Shown here piece by piece: positions 8,701-19,708 of a stretch of 64,000 nucleotides of DNA. The translations under genes and the position numbers were made by a program. This DNA is from Syngnathus acus (lineage: Eukaryota; Chordata; Actinopteri; Syngnathiformes; Syngnathidae): NCBI RefSeq assembly GCF_901709675.1, contig NC_051105.1, positions 10,776,604-10,840,603 on the forward strand, written 5' to 3'. Numbering within the stretch: the first letter of the stretch is position 1; every line of letters begins with the position of its first letter. The notes below the pieces were generated by a model. The model saw nothing but the letters and a program-made list of their open reading frames with translations, did no database searches and was not told where the DNA came from.

Positions 8701-11182
8701 TGTGTCACATGAAAGCTGAACAATGGTAGTCTTTGTTAGGGAGGTGTTTTTTTTTTTTAAACCTGTAGCGATTCGTCTTTGGAACAGTTGCTTCTCTTTA
8801 GTACTGTATTGCTGCATGCTTGAACACAAATGCAATTGTTTTTCATTCAGTTCATGTTTTTTTAATAAAGAAAATAACTGCAGCTGTACAATAAAATGAA
8901 TTAATAATGAAATATTTTCTGATGATTAATTGTGATTATACTCTTATAGGAGCCATGGCATCTTCAGTTCATCGCTGATTTGAGCGACTCCAATGTCTAC
9001 ACGTTGTCAGCCAAAAAAGCCCACGGGGCTCCCACTGAATTTGGCTTCTGTGTCAAGGTTTTGTTTTATTTTTAGTATTTATTTGTGGTCGTTTGCTTTC
9101 AAAAATGATCTGATTCCATTTTTATGTGTGTGAAATTGTCTTTCTAGTCCACAAAGTGCACTTCATCCCGAGACATGAAGCTGCTGTGTGCCGATGATGA
9201 GCAGATAAGGACGTGTTGGATCACAGCCGTGCGATTGTTCAAGGTTGACTTTTAGATTCTTAAGTCGAGTAAAATGTTAGTTCATGACATCTTTTGTATG
9301 GTGGGATTAAAAAAAAACAAAACATTTAATTCTCATGTCTACCATGAACAAAATTTTATAAATAATTTACAATTTTGTGGCTAGCTGCTAGCTAATGTAC
9401 ATTTCTAGAAAGACACCGATACTAACACGTAGATACCACTTTATCTGCCTGGCTGACATAACGTCTCGTCAGGTACTAATTGCCACACCTCGAATGTATT
9501 TCTTGAACATAGTGCCCCCTACTGTGTGCTGGAAAAACATGCAGGATAGCGAACATATCCGTTAACAATGCACTTTTCTGTTCCAGCATGGAATGCAACT
9601 GTACCAAAACTTCATCCAGCCGCACCAGAAACAAAAAGCTTCCCTGATGGTAAGCTGGTTTTCTGTCACTCAAGTGTTCAATTTTAACTCCCACTTTGAA
9701 CTTTACCGATATTTATAGCGTCACTTGTGTCAAATAAAAATATGATGGGAATTTCACCTTCAGTTATGTCAACAAAGATGTAACACCGAGTGTACTTTTT
9801 TCTGTCACAAGTGTGTTGAAATGAAACCTGAAGAGTCGTTTCAGCGAAGCATCTCCGAGAACTCCCTGGTGGCCATGGACTTCTCAGGCCAGAAGAGTCG
9901 GGTGATCGAAAACCCCTCGGAGGTTCTTTCGGTGGCCGTGCAGGAAGGCCTGGCGTGGCGGGTGAGTCGCTGGAGATGACTCGGCATGGCAACGTCGTCA
10001 ATTAAATTGTCTTCTCTGTTTGTTTTTTGTTTAGAGGAAAAGCTGCCATCGACTAAGTGCACACGGAAGCCCTTCTGCATCCCAGAGCTCACTAAATATC
10101 GGTTGGATTGACTTTATTTTTATGCGTCACTTTTGAGTCATGTGCTGCCCAACATTTTGGGGCACCATGTCTGAAAGTATCTAGAACCCGATTGCTTAAA
10201 AAATCCATTTGCTTCCCGTGCTTCAGCTCTCCATTTAGCTCAGCCCTGGTTTCACGGCAAGCTGTCACGGGACGAAGCTCAGCGTCTGATCACTCAGCAG
10301 GGTCCCATCGATGGGTAAGAAACTCTGTTGGCGCACAACTTTATTGCCAGTTGTCAGGATGAAGGGGGAATTCAAGAACTGTTTGAAAAAGTCATTTTGT
10401 TTTCAGGTTATTTCTTCTGAGGGACAGTCAGAGCAACCCCAAGACATATGTACTGTCCTTGTGCCACATGCAAAAAGTCAAACACTTCCAAATCTTACCT
10501 GTGAGTACCATAGACTGTCTTTTATGATGTTTAAGTCATGTCCACTTGGGTTTGTTTAGCATAAAACACTCATAGTGGTGAGTGGGATGTTGACTCCACA
10601 CTGCCCCAACTCTTAAAACTGCTTGACTAAAATGAGCCCAAATTGGGTTAAATAGTGGGCTCAAGCCAATGTTGGTGGGTTAAATTATTTGATACAGCAA
10701 ATCAATTCTTCAACTGAATCTGCTGGGTCAAAATATTTCACCAAACCTTTGGGTAAACAGTAAAATGCAATGAGCACATTCGCACGTAGAAGCTGTTGTC
10801 GACTACAGCTCACACTCACGCCGGACAATTCAAACCAATAAAAATACAACCAAATTGAATGAAGGATTTAAGAAAACAACTTAAAACCAAACCTGATCTA
10901 TTGAAATTAATTAAATTTGGTGGGTGGGGAGTCAAAACAAACAAATGACACAATTTCATGAATCTTTGATTTTATGACTTTTCAAATTGTGTGAGGAACT
11001 CCACAATGCATTGTCACTTTTCCACCGCCCGGCAGCTGGATGACGCAGGCGAGTTAGCCTACAGCCTGGACGACGGTCACACACGCTTCTCGGACTTGAT
11101 TCAGCTGGTGGAGTTCTACCAGCTGAACCGCGGCGTGCTGCCCTGCAAACTCAAACAACATTGTGCCGGGACCACCCTGTGA
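2636..11182 (+). CDS. grb14: GRB14 (growth factor receptor-bound protein 14), complete 14-exon gene
   Basis: Join: 2636-2772, 3401-3524, 6880-7036, 7359-7480, 7552-7626, 7756-7893, 8950-9057, 9148-9243, 9587-9649, 9812-9961, 10035-10101, 10227-10314, 10407-10500, 11036-11182. All introns are GT-AG and the phases agree. The product is 521 aa (human about 540). It has a short divergent N-terminus (1-87), an RA domain (about 88-173), a PH domain (about 214-324), a BPS region (about 352-417) and an SH2 domain (about 418-515) with the phosphotyrosine-binding Arg447 in FLLRDS. Known for the family: it is a cytosolic adaptor that binds activated insulin receptor, and BPS acts as a pseudosubstrate inhibitor while SH2 docks on phosphotyrosine. 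GRB10 and GRB7 are the paralogues. Residue similarity and the COBLL1 and FIGN neighbours favour GRB14. The conserved proline-rich motif in exon 2 is degenerate. The gene spans 8.5 kb. Confidence 0.93.
3401..3524 (+). CDS. grb14: GRB14 exon 2 (degenerate proline-rich segment)
   Basis: Acceptor ttcaccag|g and donor acag|gtgag give 124 nt that join exon 1 and exon 3 in frame (residues 46-87). Its last 38 residues align without gaps to the human segment just before the RA domain as I recall it. They share a PxPxxxPE-like core, SL(F/L)P and the terminal Gln. The usual P(S/A)IPNPFPEL motif reads [10 protein letters not shown] here. Confidence 0.75.
3525..6879. other. GRB14 intron 2 (largest intron)
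   Basis: 3,355 bp, mostly AT-rich with no supported exon. Notable content: a LINE 3' tail at about 6448-6752, a CCCCTGGTGGC string at about 5775-5785 resembling a CTCF core, and homopolymer runs. Intron 1 (2773-3400) and intron 6 (7894-8949) show nothing beyond AT-rich sequence and T/A runs. Confidence 0.7.
6448..6752 (+). mobile_element. 5'-truncated LINE (non-LTR retrotransposon) 3' tail
   Basis: A T-rich segment ends in GAAATTGACAATAAAGC followed by four tandem GACTTT units (6728-6752). This layout, with a polyadenylation-like AATAAA just before a short oligonucleotide repeat, is typical of fish non-LTR retrotransposon tails. There is no coding capacity, so it is a dead insertion inside GRB14 intron 2. 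The left edge is approximate. Confidence 0.6.
6880..7036 (+). CDS. grb14: GRB14 exon 3 (first part of RA domain)
   Basis: Residues 88-140, beginning [16 protein letters not shown] and continuing to [10 protein letters not shown]. This is the Ras-association-like domain, closely matching the VIKVYSEDETSRALDVPSD region of the family. Acceptor ttgcag, donor g|gtaaag, phase 1. Confidence 0.93.
7359..7480 (+). CDS. grb14: GRB14 exon 4 (end of RA domain)
   Basis: Residues 140-180, ending with the conserved string [13 protein letters not shown]. Acceptor ctgactag, donor ttg|gtgag, phase 0. Confidence 0.93.
7552..7626 (+). CDS. grb14: GRB14 exon 5 (RA-PH linker)
   Basis: Residues 181-205, starting [12 protein letters not shown], matching the family's FFPEHMVS. 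Both flanking introns are very short (71 and 129 bp). Confidence 0.92.
7756..7893 (+). CDS. grb14: GRB14 exon 6 (start of PH domain)
   Basis: Residues 206-251. It contains [10 protein letters not shown] and [20 protein letters not shown], the first beta strands of the PH domain. Acceptor cttctcag, donor aag|gtcagt. Confidence 0.94.
8950..9057 (+). CDS. grb14: GRB14 exon 7 (PH domain)
   Basis: Residues 252-287, with [20 protein letters not shown] as the diagnostic PH-domain block. It follows the 1,056-bp intron 6. Acceptor cttatag, donor aag|gttttg (a weak donor). Confidence 0.93.
9148..9243 (+). CDS. grb14: GRB14 exon 8 (end of PH domain)
   Basis: Residues 288-319, with [20 protein letters not shown]. 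The Trp is the conserved C-terminal helix Trp of PH domains. Acceptor ctttctag, donor aag|gttgac. Confidence 0.94.
9512..9525 (-). promoter_or_regulatory. CTCF-like motif in GRB14 intron 8
   Basis: GTGCCCCCTACTGT matches 13 of 14 positions of the reverse complement of CCASYAGRKGGCRS. Found by eye; no occupancy evidence. Confidence 0.3.
9587..9649 (+). CDS. grb14: GRB14 exon 9 (PH-BPS linker)
   Basis: Residues 320-340, beginning HGMQLYQNF, matching the family's YGMQLYQNY. Acceptor ttccag, donor atg|gtaagc, phase 0. Confidence 0.92.
9812..9961 (+). CDS. grb14: GRB14 exon 10 (BPS core; start at 9812 or 9845)
   Basis: The conserved BPS block [19 protein letters not shown] followed by VIENP is encoded from 9845. 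Two in-frame acceptors exist. One is cacaag ending at 9811, after a good pyrimidine tract. The other is gtttcag ending at 9844, with a poor tract. The upstream one adds 11 residues ([11 protein letters not shown]). I give the longer form because its tract is stronger, but the shorter join also matches the family. Donor cgg|gtgagt. Confidence 0.88.
10035..10101 (+). CDS. grb14: GRB14 exon 11 (end of BPS)
   Basis: Residues 391-413, [19 protein letters not shown] and on, matching the family's KKGCLRLGTHGSPTASSQSS. The donor g|gttgga is weak; phase 1. Confidence 0.9.
10227..10314 (+). CDS. grb14: GRB14 exon 12 (SH2 start)
   Basis: Residues 413-442. Using the acceptor at 10226 gives [11 protein letters not shown] across the junction, which aligns without gaps to NMAIHRSQPWF of the human protein. 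A second acceptor 12 nt downstream (ending at 10238) would drop four residues. The SH2 alpha-A helix follows ([13 protein letters not shown]). Confidence 0.92.
10407..10500 (+). CDS. grb14: GRB14 exon 13 (SH2 phosphotyrosine pocket)
   Basis: Residues 442-473, [20 protein letters not shown] and on. Arg447 of the FLLRDS motif is the phosphotyrosine-binding Arg, so the SH2 domain should bind. Acceptor ttttcag, donor cct|gtgagt. Confidence 0.94.
10501..11035. repeat. GRB14 intron 13 with interspersed-repeat fragment
   Basis: About 10600-10760 carries AATTGGGTTAAA, GTGGGTTAAAT and TGGGTCAAAATA words resembling the GGGTTA/TAACCC-rich teleost MITE also seen at 13300-13600. Boundaries and family are not resolved. 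Confidence 0.3.
11036..11182 (+). CDS. grb14: GRB14 exon 14 (SH2 end, stop)
   Basis: Residues 474-521, with [20 protein letters not shown], then [19 protein letters not shown] and TGA at 11180-11182. This is the standard C-terminus of the Grb7/10/14 SH2 domain. Confidence 0.95.
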   Translation: MDDAGELAYSLDDGHTRFSDLIQLVEFYQLNRGVLPCKLKQHCAGTTL

Positions 11183-11460
11183 CCAGCGGCCTCCTCTCTG
11201 GCTCCTTCACACACGCTGATTTTGTGCGCATATGCACAATTATGCAAAGACTGGACGGGCTTGTGAGGTGCGTCATCCACTGACTGGCTGAAAGAGCAAA
11301 ATTACACACCATTTATGTGACTGTCAGCTTCCATTGTAATATAACAAATTATTACTTCTTGTAATGATGGATTCAGGTCTGCATTTTGTAATCATTTGAA
11401 GAGCCCCTCGCCCCGTCTGATTTATATTCAAAGTCTAAGGATAAAAGAAAACCTTCTTTA

Positions 11461-11466
11461 AATAAA
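11461..11466 (+). promoter_or_regulatory. grb14: GRB14 poly(A) signal
   Basis: This is the first AATAAA after the GRB14 stop (279 bp downstream). Further hexamers at 11542-11547 and 11615-11620 could be alternative ends. Confidence 0.55.
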
Positions 11467-12991
11467 ACTAAATTTAAAAAAATCTATATATATATAGATA
11501 TACTGATTTTTGTTTTTGTTTTCCTCCACTCAAATATTTTTAATAAATATTCTTGTTGCTCTTCTGGTGCTATTGTGGCCCTCAAGCAGCTGATCCTAGT
11601 ATTGAAGGAATACAAATAAAATCAAACAGAGTAAAATATAAATATATAGATCCAACAATACATTTAAACATTAATTCTATCAATATAACACATACACACA
11701 AGTAATCAGTTAGACCGTCAATTCAAAAGAGAAACTTTCTCAATTGGATTCCCTACATAAAAACAAATCATTACTTTCAGGATCAAATAAATCACATTTC
11801 CATTTTGAATTTCCAGAAAGTTCAAATATTGCAAGTGCATTGCATTGCAAGATTTTTATTAGAGTTGAAAAAGACAGAGAAAACAAATCCAATAAATCAT
11901 GTATAACCTGATTTTATTTTCAAGTGGACATAATAAATTCAAGCTTTCTCCGATGCATTGAACTGCATTATAAATTTCCCTAACTAGTGTACCTTTCCCT
12001 TCACCTGACACGGTTGCTTGCATTTTCGTTCACTTATTTATAGTGAAAACTGTTTATTATTTAATGGCCTGCCCTTATAGTTAAATTTAGTCGCTCCATA
12101 TTACATGGGAATTCTACATCTTAACCCAGCATGCCAAGTGTGATTTAGTAGATTCTATATGCAGCATTCATGAGTGCAACTCAACATTACACTCAATGGG
12201 GGCAATGGCATCCAGGGTGCAAGTCATCTCATGACCGCTAGATGGTAGTAAAAGCATTTTGTTGGCTCTATTCCAGTTGGACATTTACGTCAACTAATCA
12301 ATTTAAGTTGGCGTTAACTTGATGAGTAAAGTTACAGCAATTATCATCGATGATTACTGCAGACAATACACAAGGTCAAACGGATTTCCTGGTCACTAAA
12401 TTAGGCACACTTGCAATAATAGGCAAACAAATTGAGATTTATTGTAGATTTTTTTTATATATATATCGTCCTTGTATTGGGCCTTGTTAGACTATTTCAC
12501 AAGCGTGTATTATTCACTTTATCAACCCCCTAAATGGCCTTCTCTTTCTCTAAGGATGTGTACAATTATTCTCATACTCATCCTTTCACTTATGTCCGAT
12601 TTTTCCATCCGCTGCGAATATACCCCGCCAATGATTCGCCGCACAAACGGCTAAAATGTCTGCTCTGGAAGCGTCGGTGTTAAACAAGCTTCTTTGTTGT
12701 GATCTAAATGCAGTGCCCCGACGCCTCTCCTGCTCGACTTCAATAGCAGCTTTTTTTTTTTTTTTGAAAGGGAGCGCTCACATCCAGGGGAGACGTGCAC
12801 AGACACAGAAGTCTTAAATGTACCCCTGCTTCTTAGGTCTTGTGCTAAATGTTGTTTTGGATGTATTCTTGCCATTGATCGGCGCCTGGCTGCAGGGGGA
12901 GAGATGGCAGCTGGGGGAGAATGCGCTTCCTTTAATGAATTCAACCAACACCAACGGCCTGTGGACACTGCATTTCTTCCAGCTAAGAAAG

Positions 12992-13075
12992 CCCTCTCTC
13001 TCTCTCTCTCTCTTTCTCTCGCTTTCTCTCTCTCGCTTTCTCTCTCTCTCCCCCCCCTCCTCCCTCTCTGCTGTC
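12992..13075. repeat. (CT)n microsatellite with C-run
   Basis: Interrupted CT/TTTCTC dinucleotide tract running into a C-rich stretch. It produces Ser-Leu repeat open frames on the + strand and Glu-Arg ones on the - strand, which are artefacts. Confidence 0.9.
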
Positions 13076-13299
13076 TTGGCCCTCACGGACAACCAGTAGC
13101 ACTCTTTGCACTTCATACCGTTACACAGTTGGTATTCGATGTGCACTCTCACACAGGTGTCAACTTTATCAGTGGTTTTTATATCAATATAATTAGCAAG
13201 GCAATCAACATTTGCTTAAAGTAGCTGGGATGAAAAATTAAACGCATTCAAGGCGACATCACCATGTAGCAGTTGTTTGATTTCTTTTCTTGTTATTGT

Positions 13300-13600
13300 A
13301 CTCTAAAACGTTTGAGTCAAAAATAACCAAAATCTGGGTTAAAAACCAACACTTGAATAAATTCAATCCAACTTTCAGGGTTCTTAATTTAACCCAAAAC
13401 GAATACCCTACAAAACAGCCCATGACACTGTTTTATATATATTTTTTAATATAAAACAGAACAAAAAAACAAGTTTTGTTTTGTGGATTAGTCATTTAAG
13501 CTAACTTTTTGGGCTAACTGAATAAGCTAAAAATCTGGGTCAAATTGACCCAAGTGGAGTCGACCCCTTTTTGACCCATAACCGGATTCTTTTCATCAGA
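13300..13600. repeat. MITE-like element with GGGTTAA/TTAACCC words
   Basis: Inverted words occur in a short interval: CTGGGTTAAAAAC near the left, TTTAACCCAAAAC in the middle, and TGGGTCAAATTGACCCA (nearly palindromic) at the right. The pattern resembles a common teleost non-autonomous DNA transposon. The ends are not defined. Confidence 0.4.
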
Positions 13601-16600
13601 TCCACTACAACTATAAGAAAACAACAAACTCCTATTTATACTTTCTAGTTCACTCATAATACATCGTGTAGAGAAACCTTTTGCTCAAGCTAGAGCGGCC
13701 TTTATGTAAAATATCCAGAATATAGTCGCCCACTTAATTCTCCCGGGATCCAGATTGCAAGGAAACGCAAGCGCATTGATCGGATTATTACAACTATTAC
13801 TACTACTGCCAATAGCGTGTAGTTAAAGTGCTTTTTATTTGCCAATTACGGCCGTTGGCTTTTTATAGCTATTGGCTGAACAATCGTGTTGTTTAAAGAC
13901 ATTATCGCTGCGGTCACCATGAGGTCATACACACACGCACACACAACACTGTTCTCCTTGCTGTTCAAACAATGTCCTCTCGCTGTCACTCTTTAATAAA
14001 TGAATACTGAGGGACCTCATTGTGACGCGCGCAATCCATATGTCACTTATTTCTTTTCAGTATTTTATCATCTGCAGTGAATTTCTTCAAATCAAACTAC
14101 TGAGGTCCTAAAAATGTATATTGAGGAAAGTGTTATTCATCAGTTTGAAATTTCTGGGTTAGAATGTTTAAATGTAGGCTATCAATGTTCACGTTTGTCT
14201 TAATGCCTTTCATAAACACTTAGGCAGCGCACGAGGTGCGCGAGGGCTCTTTCGCCGTGCGAGCCCGGCAGATTTATTATGTCTCCGATAATTGCCCAGA
14301 CAGTTCTTGCTCTATAAACTGCCTGTCTTAAGGCCCTGCTATATATTTCCGAGGTTTATCTGAATTGCCGTAATGGGTACACGCCGAGCATTGTTAATTA
14401 CGCGAACAACATTTCCACTCATCAAATAATGGATGTGGCTTTGCAATTCCCAGTTTTGATAATCAATCACCTGCATTCAAGTCTCAGTGGAGTCGAGCGG
14501 TGTTTTTTTTCGCTTCATTTTTTTTGTTCATTTTTAAATCCACAGCCCGGTTTTGCTAATACATAAGGGAAGCGAGTGCGACCTGATCCTGTGCATTTTG
14601 ATGCCTTATTAGAATGTAAAGTGGCTCAATTAGAGCGAGACAGTACGGCTTGTGAAATAACAGTTTGAGACAGAGAATGATGAATGCTCATATTTAATGC
14701 GGCTCCTGCAGAAAGAATCTAACATGCTTTTTTTTTTGCGTGCTAATTTTATGAAGCATCCATGTGAGTGTATGCGTAATTATGTCAACAATAGAAAATT
14801 TCAATCAGAGATGGTTATATATATTTTTATGCTGATTTTAAAAATGTCTTTGGGTTTTTGAGATGTTTTCATTTTATTGTACATATTCACTTTTGATTTT
14901 ACCATCCGTTGTACTCGCATATATTATACATGAACAAAGACGGTGTAGCAACACATGTAGATGATCACAAAAATCATGGGCGTATTCTTTATCCTCTGCG
15001 AATCCTCGTTATCCTCGTTAGCAAGTCTTCCGCATTTGTTTCTTCATGAATGTATTATACTGCCGCCCGGTGGCTGAGTCAGGTAATTATGTTTAATTAA
15101 TAGCATACCATTAATTCCAATAGTATTTATGTGTTTTGAGTTGCAAGTGTGGTCAAGGAAGGTGTGAAACTTGTATCTCAAGGCACCGCTTTATTCCTTT
15201 TGTCTGTTATTCTAAAAAATATATATAAACAGCTTAGACCTGTCCTCTGTGATCCCAGCAACAGGTAGATGAAGCGCTATTGAATCCCTGCGTGCATTCT
15301 CTTTTTCCAGCGGGGTTCCTGTTATTGTATTGTCGGGCCCACCTTCAAAGCTGAAACACTGCAGAGCCTCTTCATGTCCTTGAGAAATTAACATGGGAGG
15401 ACTGGCTTTGCTCTGAGGGAGCCCTATTGAGGCCGTGTCCTCCCCCCCCTTTACCCCCCCTGCGTAATCCCCATCTCAAAGACATACCTCCACTGGCCAG
15501 ACCGAGGCAGCCGCAACCCAGCGGGCCAAGAGTCGACGCCATAGCCGAGCGAGCGTATCTTGACATTTGGGAAGACGTGCGCAATGTCGTTTGATTCAAA
15601 TTGTTGAGTTGGAAATGATGGGCACGGAGTGGGCACGAGTTAGGCCACGCGCAGATGAACAAACAGACGTCGTCAAGCGCAGCCTGTGTGGCCTCTCGGT
15701 AACTGGACAACACGAAGGCGAGGGAAGGAAAAAAAATGCGCTCACTTCTCTGGGCTCAGCGGGGAGGAGCTCACACTGCAAGGCAGACAGTGAGCGATGG
15801 ACAGCGGGGAGACGTAAACCGCGGCTCCTGGTGCTGATGGACGGATGTTTTAGGCCATCAAACGGCTGGCTTGGGAAAGGAAAACGACGGGGGGAAAACC
15901 AGGAGGGGGTCTCACTCGGAAAAGGAGAAACTTTTTCCTACTTGAAAGCTTGCGAGACATAAAAAAAAAAAAGCTGAGATGTTTGACAGTTGCGAATGGG
16001 CATTACTTGAAGAACGACCAATTGAAATTTACACTCAGTGTATTGGGTGGATTAGAACAATGGTCCTCAAACTTTTGATACCAAGTGCCACCCCTCAAAA
16101 AAATAAATAAATAATATGAAATAAAATAAAAAATATATATAAAAAAATAACATGAAATAAAATAAAAAATTGAATAACCACAATAAATAACCACAACTAA
16201 ATTTTGAGGAGCATCTTGGAAATTGTTCCTAATGAGCAATCATTTTGACACGACATGGCACCCATGCGAATGCTCGTCTCTCAGTATTCAGCACAAGTCG
16301 ACGCCGCCCGCCTCCAAGTGAGCCGGTTTGGTCGACTGTGCTTCGCTATAACTTAAGGGATGCTCTCTATATCGCGTGAAAAGAAATGCGCCGAGGTCAA
16401 AGGGCAAATCTTAAGATGTATTTTTCCAGCAGAATTACATGGGCGCATTTGCACACATACTGGATCGCTTCACCTGCCATTCCCCCCCCCCACTCTCATT
16501 TACATTGTGTGCGACTGACTCCTGGAACAGAGTCGGAAGCCTCGTGGAAGAATGAGGAAATGGTCCATTTTCAAGAGCACAGTCAAGTAGAAGCTGAGCA

Positions 16601-19600
16601 GCCTATGTTGGCATTTCATTCGCCAATCGATGAATAACCCAGAGCGATGTTTTTCACTGTAGATTGGCAGCCATTGTGTGTGTGCGTGTGTGTGCGTGCG
16701 TAGAAAGAGAGAGAGAGAGAAAGAGAAAAGGATGGGGGCATGGAAGAGTGGGGATTCATCCTTCCCCGAAGAATTACACAGTGGTCAAAAGTATTTGCAA
16801 CGCCAGGAGGTATTTTTGAAAGATATGTGAGGGAAAAAAAAAAATCCAATACCACGGTGACCTTTTGCTGGGCAGTTGTGAACAGATTCACTTTCCATAT
16901 AATCTGGCTCAGAGTCAAAATCGGTGTTGGTGTAGAACGTTGTTGATTCAAAATTATGGTAATCTATTCCGCTTGTGTACGTACTTTGATGTCTCTATTC
17001 AGTTCTTTTGTTTGCAGTGTTGAGATGCAGATATATTTCGGACATGTATATTAGGGTTGAATGATTTTGGGATTTAAGTGCGTTGTTGTAACGTCTATTG
17101 TAAACATATAGAAGCACACACAGAATTTGAATACGAATGAAAATAATTTTGTAATAAGTCTGACAAATTTCTCAACAGGCTAACATTTGTCTATGAGTGA
17201 GCGATGCTCGCTGGGGAGGCCGTGGTCCCGCAAGTCCTCCAGAGCATCAACACAGTGCAATCAAATTACACAAGCTGCTGATCAGACATTCATTCCCACA
17301 CAGTGACACATTAATGGCACGGTCCAACGCGGGGAGCGACGGTTTCACGCCGAGAGGTGAGGCTGCGCGGTTAGTCGACACACGTGCTCCCACGGTTTCA
17401 TTACAAACGACGCTGCTCGGGGGAACATTCATTCAAATTAAAATCACACTGGTTCAAACTCGGTTTTCCCGGATATTGCCGGGAACAGGCTATCGGAGGG
17501 CTTCAGTGGCAAAAATCAGCTGAGTGATGTGATTGGAAGCTGACTGACAATTTAGAGCAGGGGTCAGCAACAGTTAAAATGGCTCACCAGTGTTGGGATA
17601 TTGTGATTTCCTGGGAGCGTTGCAGATGAGACTACAGTACTCTTTGTTTTGATTTCCAGTTAACTGTCCTGCTGTATATTTGAGTTTTTTTGTCTCTATT
17701 TTGGCTTCAGTCTTGTTTATATCCGGTGTAATTCTAAAATCAAACAGTGGATGGCGGTACATTTATTTTGGTTGCGAGTCTGAAAGAAGAAGAAATACAG
17801 GCGATTGAAAAATTTAAAAATGCAGATTGATTTTTTTTTTTATCTAGCACATCAAGTTTTTGCCATTTTAATTAATTTTTTATTTAATGTACATAATCTT
17901 GGTTTAAGAGAAAAATGATGTTATTAAAAAAAAACAAAGAAAAAGTCACACTGCCATGATGAATCATTTGTTGCTTTCTGACTGAGCGAAGGATATTTGA
18001 GACTTGCTCAATTTATATAATTTTTTTTTTCAACCGCAAACGTTGCTTGATGTCCAATCTGCCCAACCGCAGGGACATTTGCCGTCGGAGTCTCCAGCGC
18101 GCATTGTATCGTAGATTAATTCCCAACACGCCGTAGGGAATTAACAAGTTAATCTTGAGCTTACACTCATAGCATAGGCACACTCTTAACATAACATATC
18201 CATCTGTTGCACACCGCTCCGTCATGTCAGACTTTAAAAAAAAAAAAAAAAAAAAAAAGACCAGATATAACACGGAGATGCATTCACGGCAACCTGTTTA
18301 GAACTGACGGCTATTATCTAAAACAGCAAAACACGTCGGCACACTTGAGCGCTGACACACACACAAAAACAACAGTTTGCATTCATTTCCATTTTGACGT
18401 GAATATATAAAGAAAAGAAACATTGAATTCACTTTGCTTTTACTCGTGCCTCTCTATCATCACCCTGAAGCTTTTCCCCTCCTTCAGATAGCGAGCGGCA
18501 AGCTACAGCTCGTCCTTCATCTGGGAGATTTACAGCACACGAGCTTATTCAATTTATCAGCAGCTCCACAATGCATGTATACGCGTCACGATTTGGCCGA
18601 CAGCTTATAAAAGTAGCCAAACACCATTTCAAGTCTCCAAGACTGCTGCCGCTTTGTGTATGTGTGTGCGTGTGTGTGACTATTCCACACAGGGCCACGT
18701 TTTATTTGTTTGTTTATTTATTTTCATGTTTACTTTGAGGCTGATTGCAAACTAGCGTGAGTGCTACCTTTGGCCCTGTGATGTGTACATCTTACTCCCA
18801 GTCTGTGCCCCTTATTATGAACCAAGTTAATTGAATCGCTGTGTACAAGTGACTTCCAGATGCTTCCACATTTCTAAAGGTACAAAAACAGCCATGGAGT
18901 AGGTGTAGGTAGAATTATTAAAGTGTTTTGCTTGAATACGTCTTTGCTCTGGTCAGACATTTAGGAGAATAGTCACAGCTTTGTAAACTCCTTTTCATTT
19001 AGCGCCGGACAATATTCCTACGAGCGTTTTCAAAAGATTCCTCTTTGACCCCGTCGTTTGCCCACAGCAGAGGAAGTCTTCAGACTTCGCCGCGGCCCGC
19101 GGTTTGCTCGGCTTGCTAAATATACGGCGGGAAATCGGATATGGACAGAACGGCCGTGACCTCACAAATGTCTGCGCGCTAAAAGGAAAGGAATTCGTCT
19201 TTGTCCGTGGCACGCTGCTCAGCACGGAGATCACAACATATTCACGTGTAATGCGTCACGGAGGTTGTCAACTCGCAGAGCGGCCCGAGTAATTGCTGTC
19301 ATGTTGCTCCAAAGATTCAAACGGCGGCGCGTACGGACCCTCGACTTTGTCTCGCTTAGCCAGACAGAAAGTGATGTTTTCAAGTCAACTTTTTTAAAAA
19401 TTTTTATTCATACTTGTGCTCTGTTCTTTACGACTTTCACTTAGAATGCGCCACCTCCTGTTCTGCACCTTGAAAGCAGGTTTTTATCGCTCTTTCAATC
19501 TTTATCCAAAAGTTTGAAAGGATGTTTTAGCAACTATCACTCTAACCATGAGGACCAAATTTAAAATGTGTGTGTTTGTGTATATATTTATATTTATCTA

Positions 19601-19677
19601 TTTATGATTATTATTATTATTATAATTATTTTATTAATTTATTTGTTTGTAGTATATACCATATATAAACAGACACA

Positions 19678-19708
<31 letters not shown>

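Larger units (their letters stand above)
11640..16000. other. Intergenic: proximal GRB14-FIGN desert
   Basis: No supported gene. It contains a (CT)n tract at 12992-13075 and a GGGTTA/TAACCC-type repeat at 13300-13600. A mixed-composition block at about 14215-14480 and a GC-richer block at about 15420-15960 look like non-repetitive, possibly regulatory DNA. The 131-codon frame at 15567-15962 does not resemble a protein I know. Confidence 0.6.

Noticed and set aside
12814-13224. Overlapping frames on both strands rich in Ser-Leu or Arg-Glu
   Set aside because: Produced by the CT microsatellite at 12992-13075.
15567-15962. 131-codon frame, Arg/Gly/Lys rich
   Set aside because: Overlapping antisense frames, no recognisable family, and it ends in an A-tract; treated as non-coding.
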